NCBI GenBank assembly: GCA_963762435.1
Contig: CAVXLN010000006.1
Location: 124,001 to 188,000, forward strand
Direction of reading: 5' to 3'
Length of the DNA: 64,000 nucleotides
Source: JAXDMU01 sp963762435
Lineage (GTDB): Bacteria; Pseudomonadota; Alphaproteobacteria; ATCC43930; CGMCC-115725
Program-made: the position numbers and the translations under genes
Notes under the pieces: generated by a model
Seen by the model: only the letters and a program-made list of their open reading frames with translations
The model's database searches: none
What the model was told of the DNA's origin: nothing
Part shown: positions 33,333 through 41,362 of the stretch, in pieces
Layout: the number at the start of each line of letters is the position of its first letter
How positions within the stretch are numbered: the first letter of the stretch is position 1

Positions 33333-33367
33333 TTCCTCGCCGCCGTCGAGCGCGGCAGCTGGCGGCG
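33333..33367. repeat. 35-base exact match to the hydrolase gene end at 42.8 kb
   Basis: This stretch is identical to the reverse complement of 42791-42825 and would encode FLAAVERGSWRR, the C-terminal part of the hydrolase at 42769-43623. It joins the broken end of copy A and is evidence of an ectopic recombination or a deleted second hydrolase gene. The 349-base gap between the Clp-like and RNA-ligase genes holds only these remnants. Confidence 0.75.
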
Positions 33368-33391
33368 ACGGTTCGCAGTCACCAGCTGGCA

Positions 33392-33997
33392 CTAGCTACT
33401 CAACTCCCACTCGCCAAGTCGGCGATGCTCGGTCTTGCCGAGCAAGCTGTGCACGAGCACGAAGCTAGTCACGCGCCAGCCGATCGGCTCGGTCGGCTGT
33501 GCGGGCACCCGGCGCTGGTCGTAGAGCATTGTCACATGTGGTGTGAAACCCGGCCTGACCCATTTGCCTAGACCTACCCTCATGAGCTCAAGCCCGAGCC
33601 GTTGGTAGAACGCAACGAGCGAGGTCAGGCCGTTTCCGCCGCGCAGGACAAAAGGATTATTCTGCTTCTTAGAGGCAAAACTCTCGACCATGTCAAAAGT
33701 GACCTCGAACGGCGCCATTCTCAGCGTTGCGGCAGCTTCCTTAGCTCGATCGACGACCGAGGCAGGAACGTCCGGATAGTCACCCAGGTGAAAGATCGTT
33801 GCATGCAGCCGATCCGGTGACAGGGGCTTCCCCCTCAACTCGTGCTCGCCAATCAAACGACGTGTCTTTTCGGCGATCGCAACTGCCGCTTCCGTTTCCG
33901 GGAAGATCGCGAAGAACAGCCGGTTGGACGGTGGACCAGAAGGCGCGAAACCGGCAAATGAGGCTTGTGGGGGAGATGCGTAAGGAGAACGTTGCAT
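33392..33997 (-). CDS. thpR: RNA 2',3'-cyclic phosphodiesterase / 2'-5' RNA ligase family
   Basis: The 201-residue product has the two HxT motifs of the 2H phosphoesterase fold: LHATIF in the first half and PHVTML in the second. NRLFFAIFPETEAAVAIAEK matches the N-terminal strand-helix of ThpR. The family hydrolyses 2',3'-cyclic phosphates and can reversibly join tRNA halves in vitro. There is an N-terminal extension of about 20 residues. The gene lies between the two copies of the local duplication, so it may have arrived by recombination. Function in the cell is unclear. Confidence 0.83.
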   Translation of the reverse strand: MQRSPYASPPQASFAGFAPSGPPSNRLFFAIFPETEAAVAIAEKTRRLIGEHELRGKPLSPDRLHATIFHLGDYPDVPASVVDRAKEAAATLRMAPFEVTFDMVESFASKKQNNPFVLRGGNGLTSLVAFYQRLGLELMRVGLGKWVRPGFTPHVTMLYDQRRVPAQPTEPIGWRVTSFVLVHSLLGKTEHRRLGEWELSS

Positions 33998-34097
33998 CCA
34001 TATCGACCGTCAAGGTCCTCTCCTGTTAGGGGTGGCCATCATTGGATGGGCGCGGAGATACCGAGCAGCTACAACATACGTTCTTGTTTTGATCACA

Positions 34098-34361
34098 TCA
34101 AGATGATTTCTTCAGCGCCCCCGTATATATCTCCCTCTTGAAGCCCGCCAGCCGCCGGCTGCCGAGATCGACCACCGGGCGCTTGATTATCAAGGGCTGA
34201 TCCCGCATGAGCGCCAGCGCTTTCGCCTCGGTCAGCCCCTCCCGATCGGCGTCGGGTAGCTTGCGGAAGGTGGTATCGGCGCGGTCGATGCCGGAAATCT
34301 TGTGGTCATGGAAATCATAGGCGATTCCGTCGGTGACCAGGCCCACGAAAATGCCCGACAT
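34098..34361 (-). pseudogene. Chimeric fragment: Clp-like start fused to a deleted ArsC/YffB gene
   Basis: The frame opens with MSGIFVGLVT, the counterpart of MSDIFVSLVA in the Clp-like protein. It then switches to GIAYDFHDHKISGIDRADTT and FRKLPDADREGLTEAKALAL, ending as the YffB-like protein at 41363 does. Compared with that protein it lacks the N-terminal catalytic Cys segment and about 20 internal residues (after GIDR). An 87-residue chimera could be translated, but it looks like recombination debris. Confidence 0.75.
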
Positions 34362-34614
34362 GCCGCACTCTTGCTGCTCGGCCCACCCAGCGCTAGGGAG
34401 ACAGAAGAACGACCCTTTTGACAAGGGGCCGGGTGATCTTCGATTGATGCCGCCATTTGAGCCGACCATGATGATGACGCGCCGCGAGCAGCTGCTCTTC
34501 CACCAGATCCATCCGGCCAAGCTGGCGACCGATATCCTGACGGAGCCGGTCTCCCTCTATCTACTCTGGCGCCATCAGCTCTGGCTCGGGCTTGCCGCTC
34601 ATTTCCCGCCGCCG
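34331..34614. repeat. Copy B of a 300 bp duplication
   Basis: It matches 33011-33315. Here the membrane-protein side is intact and continues to 34848, while the Clp-like side stops after about ten codons. Together the copies suggest an ancestral divergent pair (Clp-like gene minus, membrane-protein gene plus) split by an inserted 1 kb segment. Confidence 0.8.
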
Positions 34615-34848
34615 ATCATCGCCACGATCTGGGTCATTCGGTCGGCCGATTTCGACCGGTTCAAAGCGTCATCCTTCGGCCGCTATGTCGAGAAGCACAT
34701 GACCCGGGCCATGGAGGCATCCCGCCTGCTCGGCGATCTCACCATGGTCGCCGGCGCCTGGCTGCGCGAGCCCTGGGTCATCGGGCTCGGCCTGGTGATC
34801 GTCGCCGCCGCCTGGCTCAAGGGCCGCTTCAGCCGAAACGCGGCATGA
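34468..34848 (+). CDS. Small membrane-associated protein of unknown function
   Basis: The 126-residue product starts at one of three consecutive ATGs (34468, 34471, 34474). It reads MMMTRREQLLFHQIHPAKLA, a hydrophobic segment LWLGLAAHFPPPIIATIWVI, an amphipathic middle (FDRFKASSFGRYVEKHM) and a second hydrophobic segment WVIGLGLVIVAAAWLKG near the C-terminus. No family is recognised. Its ancestral neighbour appears to be the Clp-like gene, so a functional link is possible. Its 3' end overlaps the facing methyltransferase-like gene by 20 bases. Confidence 0.65.
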   Translation: MMMTRREQLLFHQIHPAKLATDILTEPVSLYLLWRHQLWLGLAAHFPPPIIATIWVIRSADFDRFKASSFGRYVEKHMTRAMEASRLLGDLTMVAGAWLREPWVIGLGLVIVAAAWLKGRFSRNAA

Positions 34849-35404
34849 AGGGCAGCAGCATCGGCACGCGGCGGCGATAGGAATCATAGGCATCGGGTGT
34901 CAGTTCCTGACGAAGCCAGCCTTCTTCCAGATGCGCTTTGAGCCAGAGGCCGAGCGTGATGATCGGGGCGGCGATGAGCGCCGGGATGAGGCCCTTGACG
35001 GCGACCGTGGCATAAACGGCCAGCAGGATGCCGCTATAGATCGGATGACGCACCAGCCCGTAGGGGCCGGTGTCGACGACGTGGTGGTCCGGCTTCTTGG
35101 TGATCTCGCCCGACCAGAGGGCGCCCAGATGCAGCCGCGCCCACCAGCAGAAGGCGAAGCCCAGCGCCATCAGCGCGATCGACAGCCACGCGTCGAACAG
35201 CGTCGGATACCAGAGCCGAAGCGGCCCGAAATTATTGTGCGCCGGGATCGCCAGCAGGATGCCGCCGAGCAACAGAAGCAGCCGATAGACGAGCACCGTG
35301 CGCGTCGCGATCCGCTTTTCCGGCCGGCTGCGCCATGCCGCCGCCGCAAACCAGGAGATGGCGAAACCGACCCAGAGTGCCACGATCACCAATCCCGGCT
35401 GCAT
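34829..35404 (-). CDS. Isoprenylcysteine carboxyl methyltransferase-like membrane protein
   Basis: The 191-residue product has four or five membrane segments and the family signature GPYGLVRHPIYSGILL (RHPxY) with a C-terminal YDSYRRRVPMLLPFMPRFG. LGALWSGEITKKPDHHVVDT is the usual loop before it. Bacterial relatives are S-adenosylmethionine-dependent integral-membrane methyltransferases with mostly unknown substrates. It is divergent from a MarR gene at 35514. Confidence 0.83.
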   Translation of the reverse strand: MQPGLVIVALWVGFAISWFAAAAWRSRPEKRIATRTVLVYRLLLLLGGILLAIPAHNNFGPLRLWYPTLFDAWLSIALMALGFAFCWWARLHLGALWSGEITKKPDHHVVDTGPYGLVRHPIYSGILLAVYATVAVKGLIPALIAAPIITLGLWLKAHLEEGWLRQELTPDAYDSYRRRVPMLLPFMPRFG

Positions 35405-35513
35405 GGTCCCGCCTCATGTCACAGATGGTAAGATCAGCTTAGTATATATCGGTCTCCATGTCGCTTATATTCCTATCTTTCGTGTCGATCAGTCCTAAGC
35501 TAAGCTTCCTGAT

Positions 35514-35963
35514 ATGAGCGATTCTGACATTTTGCTCGAGACGGCCCGAGCGCTTCACCGCAGCGCCTCCTCGCTGTCGCGCCGGCTGCTGGCCGCGCGG
35601 GCGCCGGAGGGGTTGAGCGTCTCGAAGCTCGCCGTGCTGGGCAGGCTTCAGGAGGAGGGTCCGCGGACGGCCACCTCGCTCGCAGCATATCTGCGCATCC
35701 AGCCGCAATCCTTGACCCGTCTCCTGGCCGAACTCGAGCGGCGCGGGCTGATTGCGCGGCAGACCGACGATGCCGATCGGCGGCAGAGCTGGATCGCGAT
35801 CACGCCGCAGGGGGCGGTCGCCCTCGGCGGCGATGTGCGAGCGCGCCGCCAGGCACTGGCGCGCGCGATGGCGGCGACGCTGACGCCGGCCGAGCTGGGC
35901 CTGTTGCGGCTCGCCACCGGCCTCATGGACCGGCTCTCGGCCGCGATCGCGGCGGAAGATTAA
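35514..35963 (+). CDS. MarR-family transcriptional regulator
   Basis: The 149-residue product is a MarR winged helix: LSVSKLAVLGRLQEEGPRTA, recognition helix RIQPQSLTRLLAELERRGL, wing DDADRRQSWIAITPQG. It is divergent from the methyltransferase-like gene. The AT-richer gap between them (35405-35513) contains TTAGTATATATCGG and CTAAGCTAAG, possible promoter and operator elements. The ligand is unknown. Its stop overlaps the end of the facing isomerase gene. Confidence 0.85.
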   Translation: MSDSDILLETARALHRSASSLSRRLLAARAPEGLSVSKLAVLGRLQEEGPRTATSLAAYLRIQPQSLTRLLAELERRGLIARQTDDADRRQSWIAITPQGAVALGGDVRARRQALARAMAATLTPAELGLLRLATGLMDRLSAAIAAED

Positions 35964-36574
35964 AAGATCTGCCGTCCCGCGGCCCAGGCGATCGCGTCGT
36001 CGAGCCGGTCATTGCCCCAGAAGAGCTCGCCATCTGCGGCGACGAAACTGGGGGCACCGAAAATGCCTTTGTCGGCCGCCTCTTCTGTGGCCGCGCGCAG
36101 CGCCTGCTTCACGGCTTCGGTCTCGGCCGCTGCCAGGGCCGTGGCCGGATCGCCGCCGGCCTCCTCGACGCAGCGGGCGAGCACGGCTGGATCGGCGATA
36201 TCGAGATCGCGCGCGAAATTGGCGCGATAGACAGCGCGGACGAAGGCAGGCGCCCAGCTTTCGGATGCCACTGCCACGGCCGTTCGCGCCGCCTTCAGGC
36301 TGTTGCGCGGAAAGGCGGAAGGCCGCGTGAAGGCGAGGCTGCTGCCGGCGCAGATCCGTTCGAGATCGCGCCACATATAGGCGCCCTTGACCGGCACGAC
36401 GTTAAAGACCGAGTCCTTGAGGCCTTGCTGCCGAAAGAAGATCGGCCCGAGCAGGAACGGGCGCCAGCGGATCTCGATGCCGGCGGCCGATGCCGCCGCC
36501 TCGATCCGCATGGCGGCCGGGTAGGAATAGGTGCTGGCGAACTCGAACCAGAATTCCAGCACGGGCTTAATCAT
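35960..36574 (-). CDS. 2-hydroxychromene-2-carboxylate isomerase-like (DsbA-fold) protein
   Basis: The 204-residue product has the kappa-GST/HCCA isomerase layout: LEFWFEFASTYSYPAAMRIE with Ser at the active site, then WRPFLLGPIFFRQQGLK and KGIFGAPSFVAADGELFWGN with RLDDAIAWA. HCCA isomerase acts with glutathione in naphthalene and aromatic degradation. GGGAGG lies before ATG 36574. It begins inside the last codons of the LysR gene upstream on the same strand, so the two are cotranscribed. Confidence 0.85.
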   Translation of the reverse strand: MIKPVLEFWFEFASTYSYPAAMRIEAAASAAGIEIRWRPFLLGPIFFRQQGLKDSVFNVVPVKGAYMWRDLERICAGSSLAFTRPSAFPRNSLKAARTAVAVASESWAPAFVRAVYRANFARDLDIADPAVLARCVEEAGGDPATALAAAETEAVKQALRAATEEAADKGIFGAPSFVAADGELFWGNDRLDDAIAWAAGRQIF

Positions 36575-37460
36575 GATGCCTCCCGAAGCGAGCTGCGACA
36601 AAGTCGATGAAGGTTCGCAGTTTCGGCGTCGGGCGGCGATCGGGCAGATAGACGAGATGCATCGGCCGCGCCGCCAGGCTATAGCCGTCGAGAAGGGCGA
36701 CCAGCCGGCCGGCGGCGATATCGTCCCGTACAGCCACTTCAGGCTGCAGCGTGATACCGAGGCCGGCGAGGGCGGCCATCCTGAGCGCGCCGCTATTGTT
36801 GGCATGCAGCGTGCCGCGGACCTGTGCCGAGACGGTGCCGCCCGGCCCCTCGAAAAACCATTCATCCTTGAGGCCGGAGAAGGCGAAGCTCAAGCAATTA
36901 TGGCCAACGAGATCGGCCGGCTCATGCGGCGCGCCGTACTGCTCTAGATAGGCCGGGGCGGCGCAGGCGACCAGCCGATAGGGCGCCAGCGCGCGGGCGA
37001 TCAGGCCTGAATCGGCCAGCGTCCCGACCCGGATGGCGATCTCGTATCCTTCCTCGACCAGATCGACGACGCGGTCATTGACGGCAAGCTCGATCTGCAC
37101 CTCCGGATGGAGTGCTAAGTAATCGGCGATCGCCGGGGCCAGCGCATGGACGCCGAAGGAAACGGGAGCCGCGACCCGGAGCCGCCCACGCGGGGCGGCG
37201 CGCAGCTCGTCGGCGCTCGCCTCGGCCGCATCGACATCCGCCAGGATCTGCTTGCAGCGCTCGTAATAGACGCGCCCAACCTCGGTCAGGCTCTGGCGCC
37301 GCGTCGTCCGGTTGAGGAGCCGGCTGCCGAGCCGGTCCTCGAGCGCCCGGACATGCAGCCCGACCATCGTCGCCGAGATGCCGAACTCGGCGGCGGCGGC
37401 CGCGAAGCCGCCGCGCTCCACGGCCGTGACGAAGACCTCCATGCTGGTGAGGCGGTCCAT
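36567..37460 (-). CDS. LysR-family transcriptional regulator
   Basis: The 297-residue product starts MDRLTSMEVFVTAVERGGFA, HTH FGISATMVGLHVRALEDRLG and LLNRTTRRQSLTEVG, then an effector domain. It overlaps the isomerase gene downstream by 8 bases and is divergent from the BNR propeller gene at 37567. It could thus control an operon on both sides. The effector is unknown. Confidence 0.87.
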   Translation of the reverse strand: MDRLTSMEVFVTAVERGGFAAAAAEFGISATMVGLHVRALEDRLGSRLLNRTTRRQSLTEVGRVYYERCKQILADVDAAEASADELRAAPRGRLRVAAPVSFGVHALAPAIADYLALHPEVQIELAVNDRVVDLVEEGYEIAIRVGTLADSGLIARALAPYRLVACAAPAYLEQYGAPHEPADLVGHNCLSFAFSGLKDEWFFEGPGGTVSAQVRGTLHANNSGALRMAALAGLGITLQPEVAVRDDIAAGRLVALLDGYSLAARPMHLVYLPDRRPTPKLRTFIDFVAARFGRHHD

Positions 37461-37566
37461 TATAAAGTTTTGCTTTCTAGTATTCGAAACAGATACAAGT
37501 TTATCAAGCCATGCGATGGGCTGATATTCAAGCCCGACCTAATCACCTCGGTATCGAGAGGCTCGC

Positions 37567-38658
37567 ATGATCTCCCTGTCACCCAACGGAACCACCCAAT
37601 TCGAGGTCGATGCACCCTCGCAGGAGCTGCTTGTCGGCACCGCGAAAGGTATCGTCCGCCTCATTCACGAAGCCGGGCGCTGGCAGGTCGCCGATCATAG
37701 CTTGGTGGATTACTACATCAGCGCGGTGATGCCGGTCCCGGCCGAAGGGCTGGTGTTCGCCGGCGTGAATGGCGGGACCGTGCATGCGAGCCGCGACAAC
37801 GGCCGCAGCTGGACGGTCAAGGACAAGGGCATCGAGCAGCAGCATGTCTACACGCTGGGCCAGGCCCGGGTCGAAGGCAGGCGGATTCTCTATGCCGGGA
37901 CCGAGCCGGCGCATCTCTATGAGAGCGATGACCTCGGCCAAAGCTGGCACGAGCTGCCGGCGCTGCGCGACGTGCCCAATGCCGCACGCGACTGGACCTA
38001 TCCGCCGCCGCCGCATCTGGCGCATGTGAAGCATGTGATCTCGGATCCGTGGGACCCGCATGTGCTGTTCGTCTGCGTCGAGCAGGGCGGCCTCTATCGC
38101 AGCGACGATAGCGGTAAAAGCTGGCAGTGGCTGTCGCGCGACATCCATCGCGATGTCCATCGCCTGGTCATCGACCCCACGGACCCGAACCGCTTCTATG
38201 TGACCGGCGGTGACGGGCTCTATGGCAGCCGGGATGCGGGCAGAAGCTGGACGCATCTCAGCAATCGGTCGATGCGGGTGGGCTACCCCGATGCCCTGGT
38301 CCAGCATCCGCGCCAGCCTAAGCTGCTCTTCATGGCCGGTGCCGTCGAGGATCCTTGGTCGTTCCATCGCGACGGCACGGCCAATGCCCGTGTGGCGCGC
38401 AGCCAGGATGGCGGAGAGAGCTGGGAGATCCTGACCGAAGGCTTCCCGGATCATCTGCGCGGCAATGTCGAAGCCATGGCGATGGAGGTCTGGGGCGACG
38501 GCTATCGCGTCTTCGCCGGGACGACCGACGGCGAAATCTATTGCAGCGGCGAAGGTGGCCGTCGCTGGAGCAAGATCATCGATGGCTTGCCGCCGATCTC
38601 GAAACTGTTTCACTACGAGGCGCTCGAACGCGGTGCCGCCAACTTCAGGGCCGCCTGA
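37567..38658 (+). CDS. BNR/Asp-box beta-propeller protein
   Basis: The 363-residue product contains six Asp-box repeats: SRDNGRSW, ESDDLGQSW, RSDDSGKSW, GSRDAGRSW, RSQDGGESW and a last degenerate CSGEGGRRW. These indicate a sialidase/sortilin-like propeller. No signal peptide is visible, so it is probably cytosolic. Such proteins often carry no enzyme activity and bind a partner. The serine hydrolase gene follows 20 bases later, in an operon. Confidence 0.78.
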   Translation: MISLSPNGTTQFEVDAPSQELLVGTAKGIVRLIHEAGRWQVADHSLVDYYISAVMPVPAEGLVFAGVNGGTVHASRDNGRSWTVKDKGIEQQHVYTLGQARVEGRRILYAGTEPAHLYESDDLGQSWHELPALRDVPNAARDWTYPPPPHLAHVKHVISDPWDPHVLFVCVEQGGLYRSDDSGKSWQWLSRDIHRDVHRLVIDPTDPNRFYVTGGDGLYGSRDAGRSWTHLSNRSMRVGYPDALVQHPRQPKLLFMAGAVEDPWSFHRDGTANARVARSQDGGESWEILTEGFPDHLRGNVEAMAMEVWGDGYRVFAGTTDGEIYCSGEGGRRWSKIIDGLPPISKLFHYEALERGAANFRAA

Positions 38659-38678
38659 GTGCGCATGGAGAGGATAAG

Positions 38679-39812
38679 ATGAACGATAAGCTTCAAAACA
38701 CCTTGGATGCGGTGCTCGACGAAGCGGTCCGCGCCAAGCAGATCGTCGGTTCGGTGGTGCTGGTTTCACGGGCCGGGCAGCGCGTCTATGCGCGGGCGGC
38801 GGGCTTCGCCGATCGCGAAGCGGGCCGGCCGATGGCGCTCGACACGATCTTCCGCTGGGCATCGCTCACCAAGCCGCTGGTGGCGGTGGCGACTCTGGCG
38901 CTCGCGGAGAAGGGCTTGATCTCGCTCGATGATCCAGTCACGCGGTTCCTGCCGGATTTCCGGCCGAAGCTCGAGAATGGCGAGATGCCGGTCATCACCA
39001 TCCGCCATCTCATCACCCATACGTCCGGCCTTGCCTATGGCTTCTTCGAGCCGGGCGACGGACCCTATCACCTTGCCAATGTCTCGGACGGGATGGATCG
39101 GCCGGGCCTGTCGATCGAGGAGAATCTGCGGCGCATCCTGTCGGTGCCGCTGGCGCGCACGCCCGGCAGCGGCTGGGCTTATTCGGTCGGCACCGATGTC
39201 GTGGGCGCGGTCCTCGCGCGCGCCGCCGGTAAGACGCTGCCGGCGCTGATCCAGGATCTCGTGACCGGGCCGCTCGGCATGTCCGACAGCGGCTTCGTCG
39301 TGACCGACCGCGCCCGGTTGGCGACGCCCTATGGCGATGGCTTGCCCGAGCCCGCACGCATGGGGACGCATCATCTGGTGTCGTTCTTCGAGGGCAAGCT
39401 GTCCTTCGCACCGGATCGGATGTTCGATCCCGCGTCATATCCTTCGGGCGGCGGCGGCATGAGCGGCACGGCCGGCGATTTCCTGCGTTTCCTCGAAGCC
39501 GTGCGGCAGGGCGGCGCCCCGATCCTGAGCGAGCGCTCTGTCCAGCAGCTCGCCACCATCAAGCCGGGCGATTTCGAGGTGCTGCTGCCCGGTTGGCGCT
39601 GGCCGCTTGGCTGGGCCGTGCTCGAGGATCCGAGCCAGACCTTCACGCCGCAGACGCCGGGCACCTGGCTCTGGGGCGGCGTCTACGGCAATAGCTGGTT
39701 CGTCGATCCGGCCAGGGAATTGTCGGTCGTGATGCTGAGCAACACCGCCATCGCCGGCATGATGGGCCCGTTTCCGGATGCCGTGCGCAACGCGATCTAC
39801 GCGTCGATCTGA
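38679..39812 (+). CDS. Serine hydrolase of the beta-lactamase class C/EstB family
   Basis: The 377-residue product has the SxxK motif SLTK (Ser62, Lys65), the Tyr in GSGWAYSVGTDV and the C-terminal segment WLWGGVYGNSWFVDPAREL, which stands for the KTG-like site. HLITHTSGLAYGF is the usual family segment. No signal peptide is seen, favouring an intracellular esterase of the EstB type over a periplasmic beta-lactamase. GGAGAGGA precedes the ATG. It forms an operon with the BNR propeller. Confidence 0.86.
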   Translation: MNDKLQNTLDAVLDEAVRAKQIVGSVVLVSRAGQRVYARAAGFADREAGRPMALDTIFRWASLTKPLVAVATLALAEKGLISLDDPVTRFLPDFRPKLENGEMPVITIRHLITHTSGLAYGFFEPGDGPYHLANVSDGMDRPGLSIEENLRRILSVPLARTPGSGWAYSVGTDVVGAVLARAAGKTLPALIQDLVTGPLGMSDSGFVVTDRARLATPYGDGLPEPARMGTHHLVSFFEGKLSFAPDRMFDPASYPSGGGGMSGTAGDFLRFLEAVRQGGAPILSERSVQQLATIKPGDFEVLLPGWRWPLGWAVLEDPSQTFTPQTPGTWLWGGVYGNSWFVDPARELSVVMLSNTAIAGMMGPFPDAVRNAIYASI

Positions 39813-40093
39813 GCAGACGACTTTCGAGCGGCGTTGCGATTGCGGCGCCGCTCGTGCAGCTCGTGCCATTGGGCCAGCTGATTGACCAGCAGCGCCAGCT
39901 GGAACGCCACGGCGAAGCCGAGCTTCAGCACATTGCCGTCGCCGCCCGAACCGAACTCGTGGCTCAGCGCCCGCACGCTTTCGATGATGGTGAGCACCAG
40001 CCCCCAGGCGAGGATGGCCGTATAGATGCGGCCGACATGCTCGTGCAGCCAGGCATCGAGCAGATGAGCCCTGAGGGCGAGACGAGCGATCAT
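39797..40093 (-). CDS. Small membrane protein of unknown function
   Basis: The 98-residue product has two hydrophobic segments (IYTAILAWGLVLTIIESV and VLKLGFAVAFQLALLVNQLA) and a very basic C-terminus (HERRRNRNAARKSS). No family is recognised. It overlaps the 3' end of the facing serine hydrolase gene by 16 bases. AGGAGGAC-like sequence lies upstream of the ATG at 40093. Confidence 0.6.
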   Translation of the reverse strand: MIARLALRAHLLDAWLHEHVGRIYTAILAWGLVLTIIESVRALSHEFGSGGDGNVLKLGFAVAFQLALLVNQLAQWHELHERRRNRNAARKSSAQIDA

Positions 40094-40180
40094 AAGGTCC
40101 TCCTAGCCGAGCTTTCCTTTGGATGCTGCGTTCAAGACTATAATGTACCGAACACGATGTCTTGACGGACGGACTCTCGA

Positions 40181-40558
40181 ATGATCGACCATGTTTCAGT
40201 CCCCGTGCGCGATCTGGACGCGAGCGCTCGCTTCTATGCGGCGGTGCTGGTGCCGCTCGGCATGGTGAAGCTGGTCGAACGCGATGCCTCGATCGGCTTC
40301 GGCAAGCGCTATCCCGAGCTCTGGCTCAATCACCGGCCGGGCCGGACTCCCTCGGACGCGGCCGACGGGGCGCATATCTGCCTCAGGGCGCGCGAGCAGG
40401 CCGCAGTGCAGCGGTTCTTCGAGAATGCCATCGCCGCCGGCGGCAAGAGCGCCGGCGAACCCGGCCCGCGCCAAGCCGCGATGACCCCCTATTATGCCGC
40501 CTTCATCGAGGATCTCGACGGTCATCGGATCGAGGCCGCGACTTTTCCGCAAGAATAG
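40181..40558 (+). CDS. VOC/glyoxalase-like protein
   Basis: The 125-residue product shows the fold at its start, MIDHVSVPVRDLDASARFYA, and its end, YYAAFIEDLDGHRIEAATF, the usual metal-chelating strand positions. The middle has WLNHRPGRTPSD and AHICLRAREQAAVQRFFENA. The family comprises glyoxalases, dioxygenases and antibiotic-binding proteins, so the exact activity is open. The glutathione-transferase gene follows in the same direction. Confidence 0.84.
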   Translation: MIDHVSVPVRDLDASARFYAAVLVPLGMVKLVERDASIGFGKRYPELWLNHRPGRTPSDAADGAHICLRAREQAAVQRFFENAIAAGGKSAGEPGPRQAAMTPYYAAFIEDLDGHRIEAATFPQE

Positions 40559-40639
40559 CGCCCGGCCGATCGGGCGGTTCGACGGCGGGCGGAAGCCGCG
40601 CTAAGAAAGGGCGACGATCGCCGCATCAAGGAGCTCGAC

Positions 40640-41344
40640 ATGCCGTCTCTCGCCGATTTTCCGATCACCAAGCGCTGGCCGGCTGAGCATCCCGACCGGC
40701 TCCAGCTCTACTCGCTGCCGACGCCCAACGGCGTCAAGGTCTCGATCATGCTGGAAGAGATCGGGCTGCCCTATGAGCCGCACACGATCAATATCGGCGT
40801 CAACGAGACCTGGACGCCCGAATTCCTGTCGCTCAATCCCAACGGCAAGATTCCCGCGATCATCGATCCGGACGGGCCGGGCGGCGCCCCGATTGGCCTG
40901 TTTGAATCCGGCGCCATCCTGCTCTATCTGGCCGAGAAGACCGGCAAGCTGCTGCCGGCCGATCCGGTGCGGCGCTACGAGACCATCGAATGGGTGTTCT
41001 TCCAGATGGCGTCGATCGGGCCGATGTTCGGGCAGCTGGGCTTCTTTCACAAATTCGCCGGCCGCGAGTACGAGGACAAGCGGCCGTTCGAGCGCTATCG
41101 CGCCGAAACGGAGCGTCTCCTGGGTGTGCTCGAGGCGCGGCTCGCGGGGCGGAACTGGATCATGGGCGAGGATTACACCATCGCCGATGTCGCGACGATC
41201 GGCTGGGTGCGGGGTCTCGTGGGCTTCTACGGCGCTGGCGAGCTGGTGCATTACGACAAGCTCAAATCCGTGCCGGCCTGGCTCGAGCGCGCCTTGGCGC
41301 GGCCGGCCGTGCAGCGCGGGGTGGAGATTCCGAAACGGCCGTGA
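40640..41344 (+). CDS. Glutathione S-transferase, YghU/YfcG-like
   Basis: The 234-residue product has an N-terminal thioredoxin-fold GST domain (LYSLPTPNGVKVSIMLEEIG, LNPNGKIPAIIDP, ESGAILLYLAEKTG) and a helical C-terminal domain (NWIMGEDYTIADVATIGWV). This TPNG type belongs to the Nu-class, whose members YfcG and YghU have disulfide reductase activity with glutathione. It is cytosolic. It is followed 18 bases later by a YffB-like gene, making a small thiol-redox operon with the VOC gene upstream. Confidence 0.88.
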   Translation: MPSLADFPITKRWPAEHPDRLQLYSLPTPNGVKVSIMLEEIGLPYEPHTINIGVNETWTPEFLSLNPNGKIPAIIDPDGPGGAPIGLFESGAILLYLAEKTGKLLPADPVRRYETIEWVFFQMASIGPMFGQLGFFHKFAGREYEDKRPFERYRAETERLLGVLEARLAGRNWIMGEDYTIADVATIGWVRGLVGFYGAGELVHYDKLKSVPAWLERALARPAVQRGVEIPKRP

Positions 41345-41362
41345 GGCGAGGGGGCCAAGCGA

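Noticed and set aside
33011..34614. Transposon with target-site duplication
   Set aside because: The flanking repeats are ~300 bp, diverged and genic, with no transposase or inverted terminal repeats; segmental recombination explains them better.
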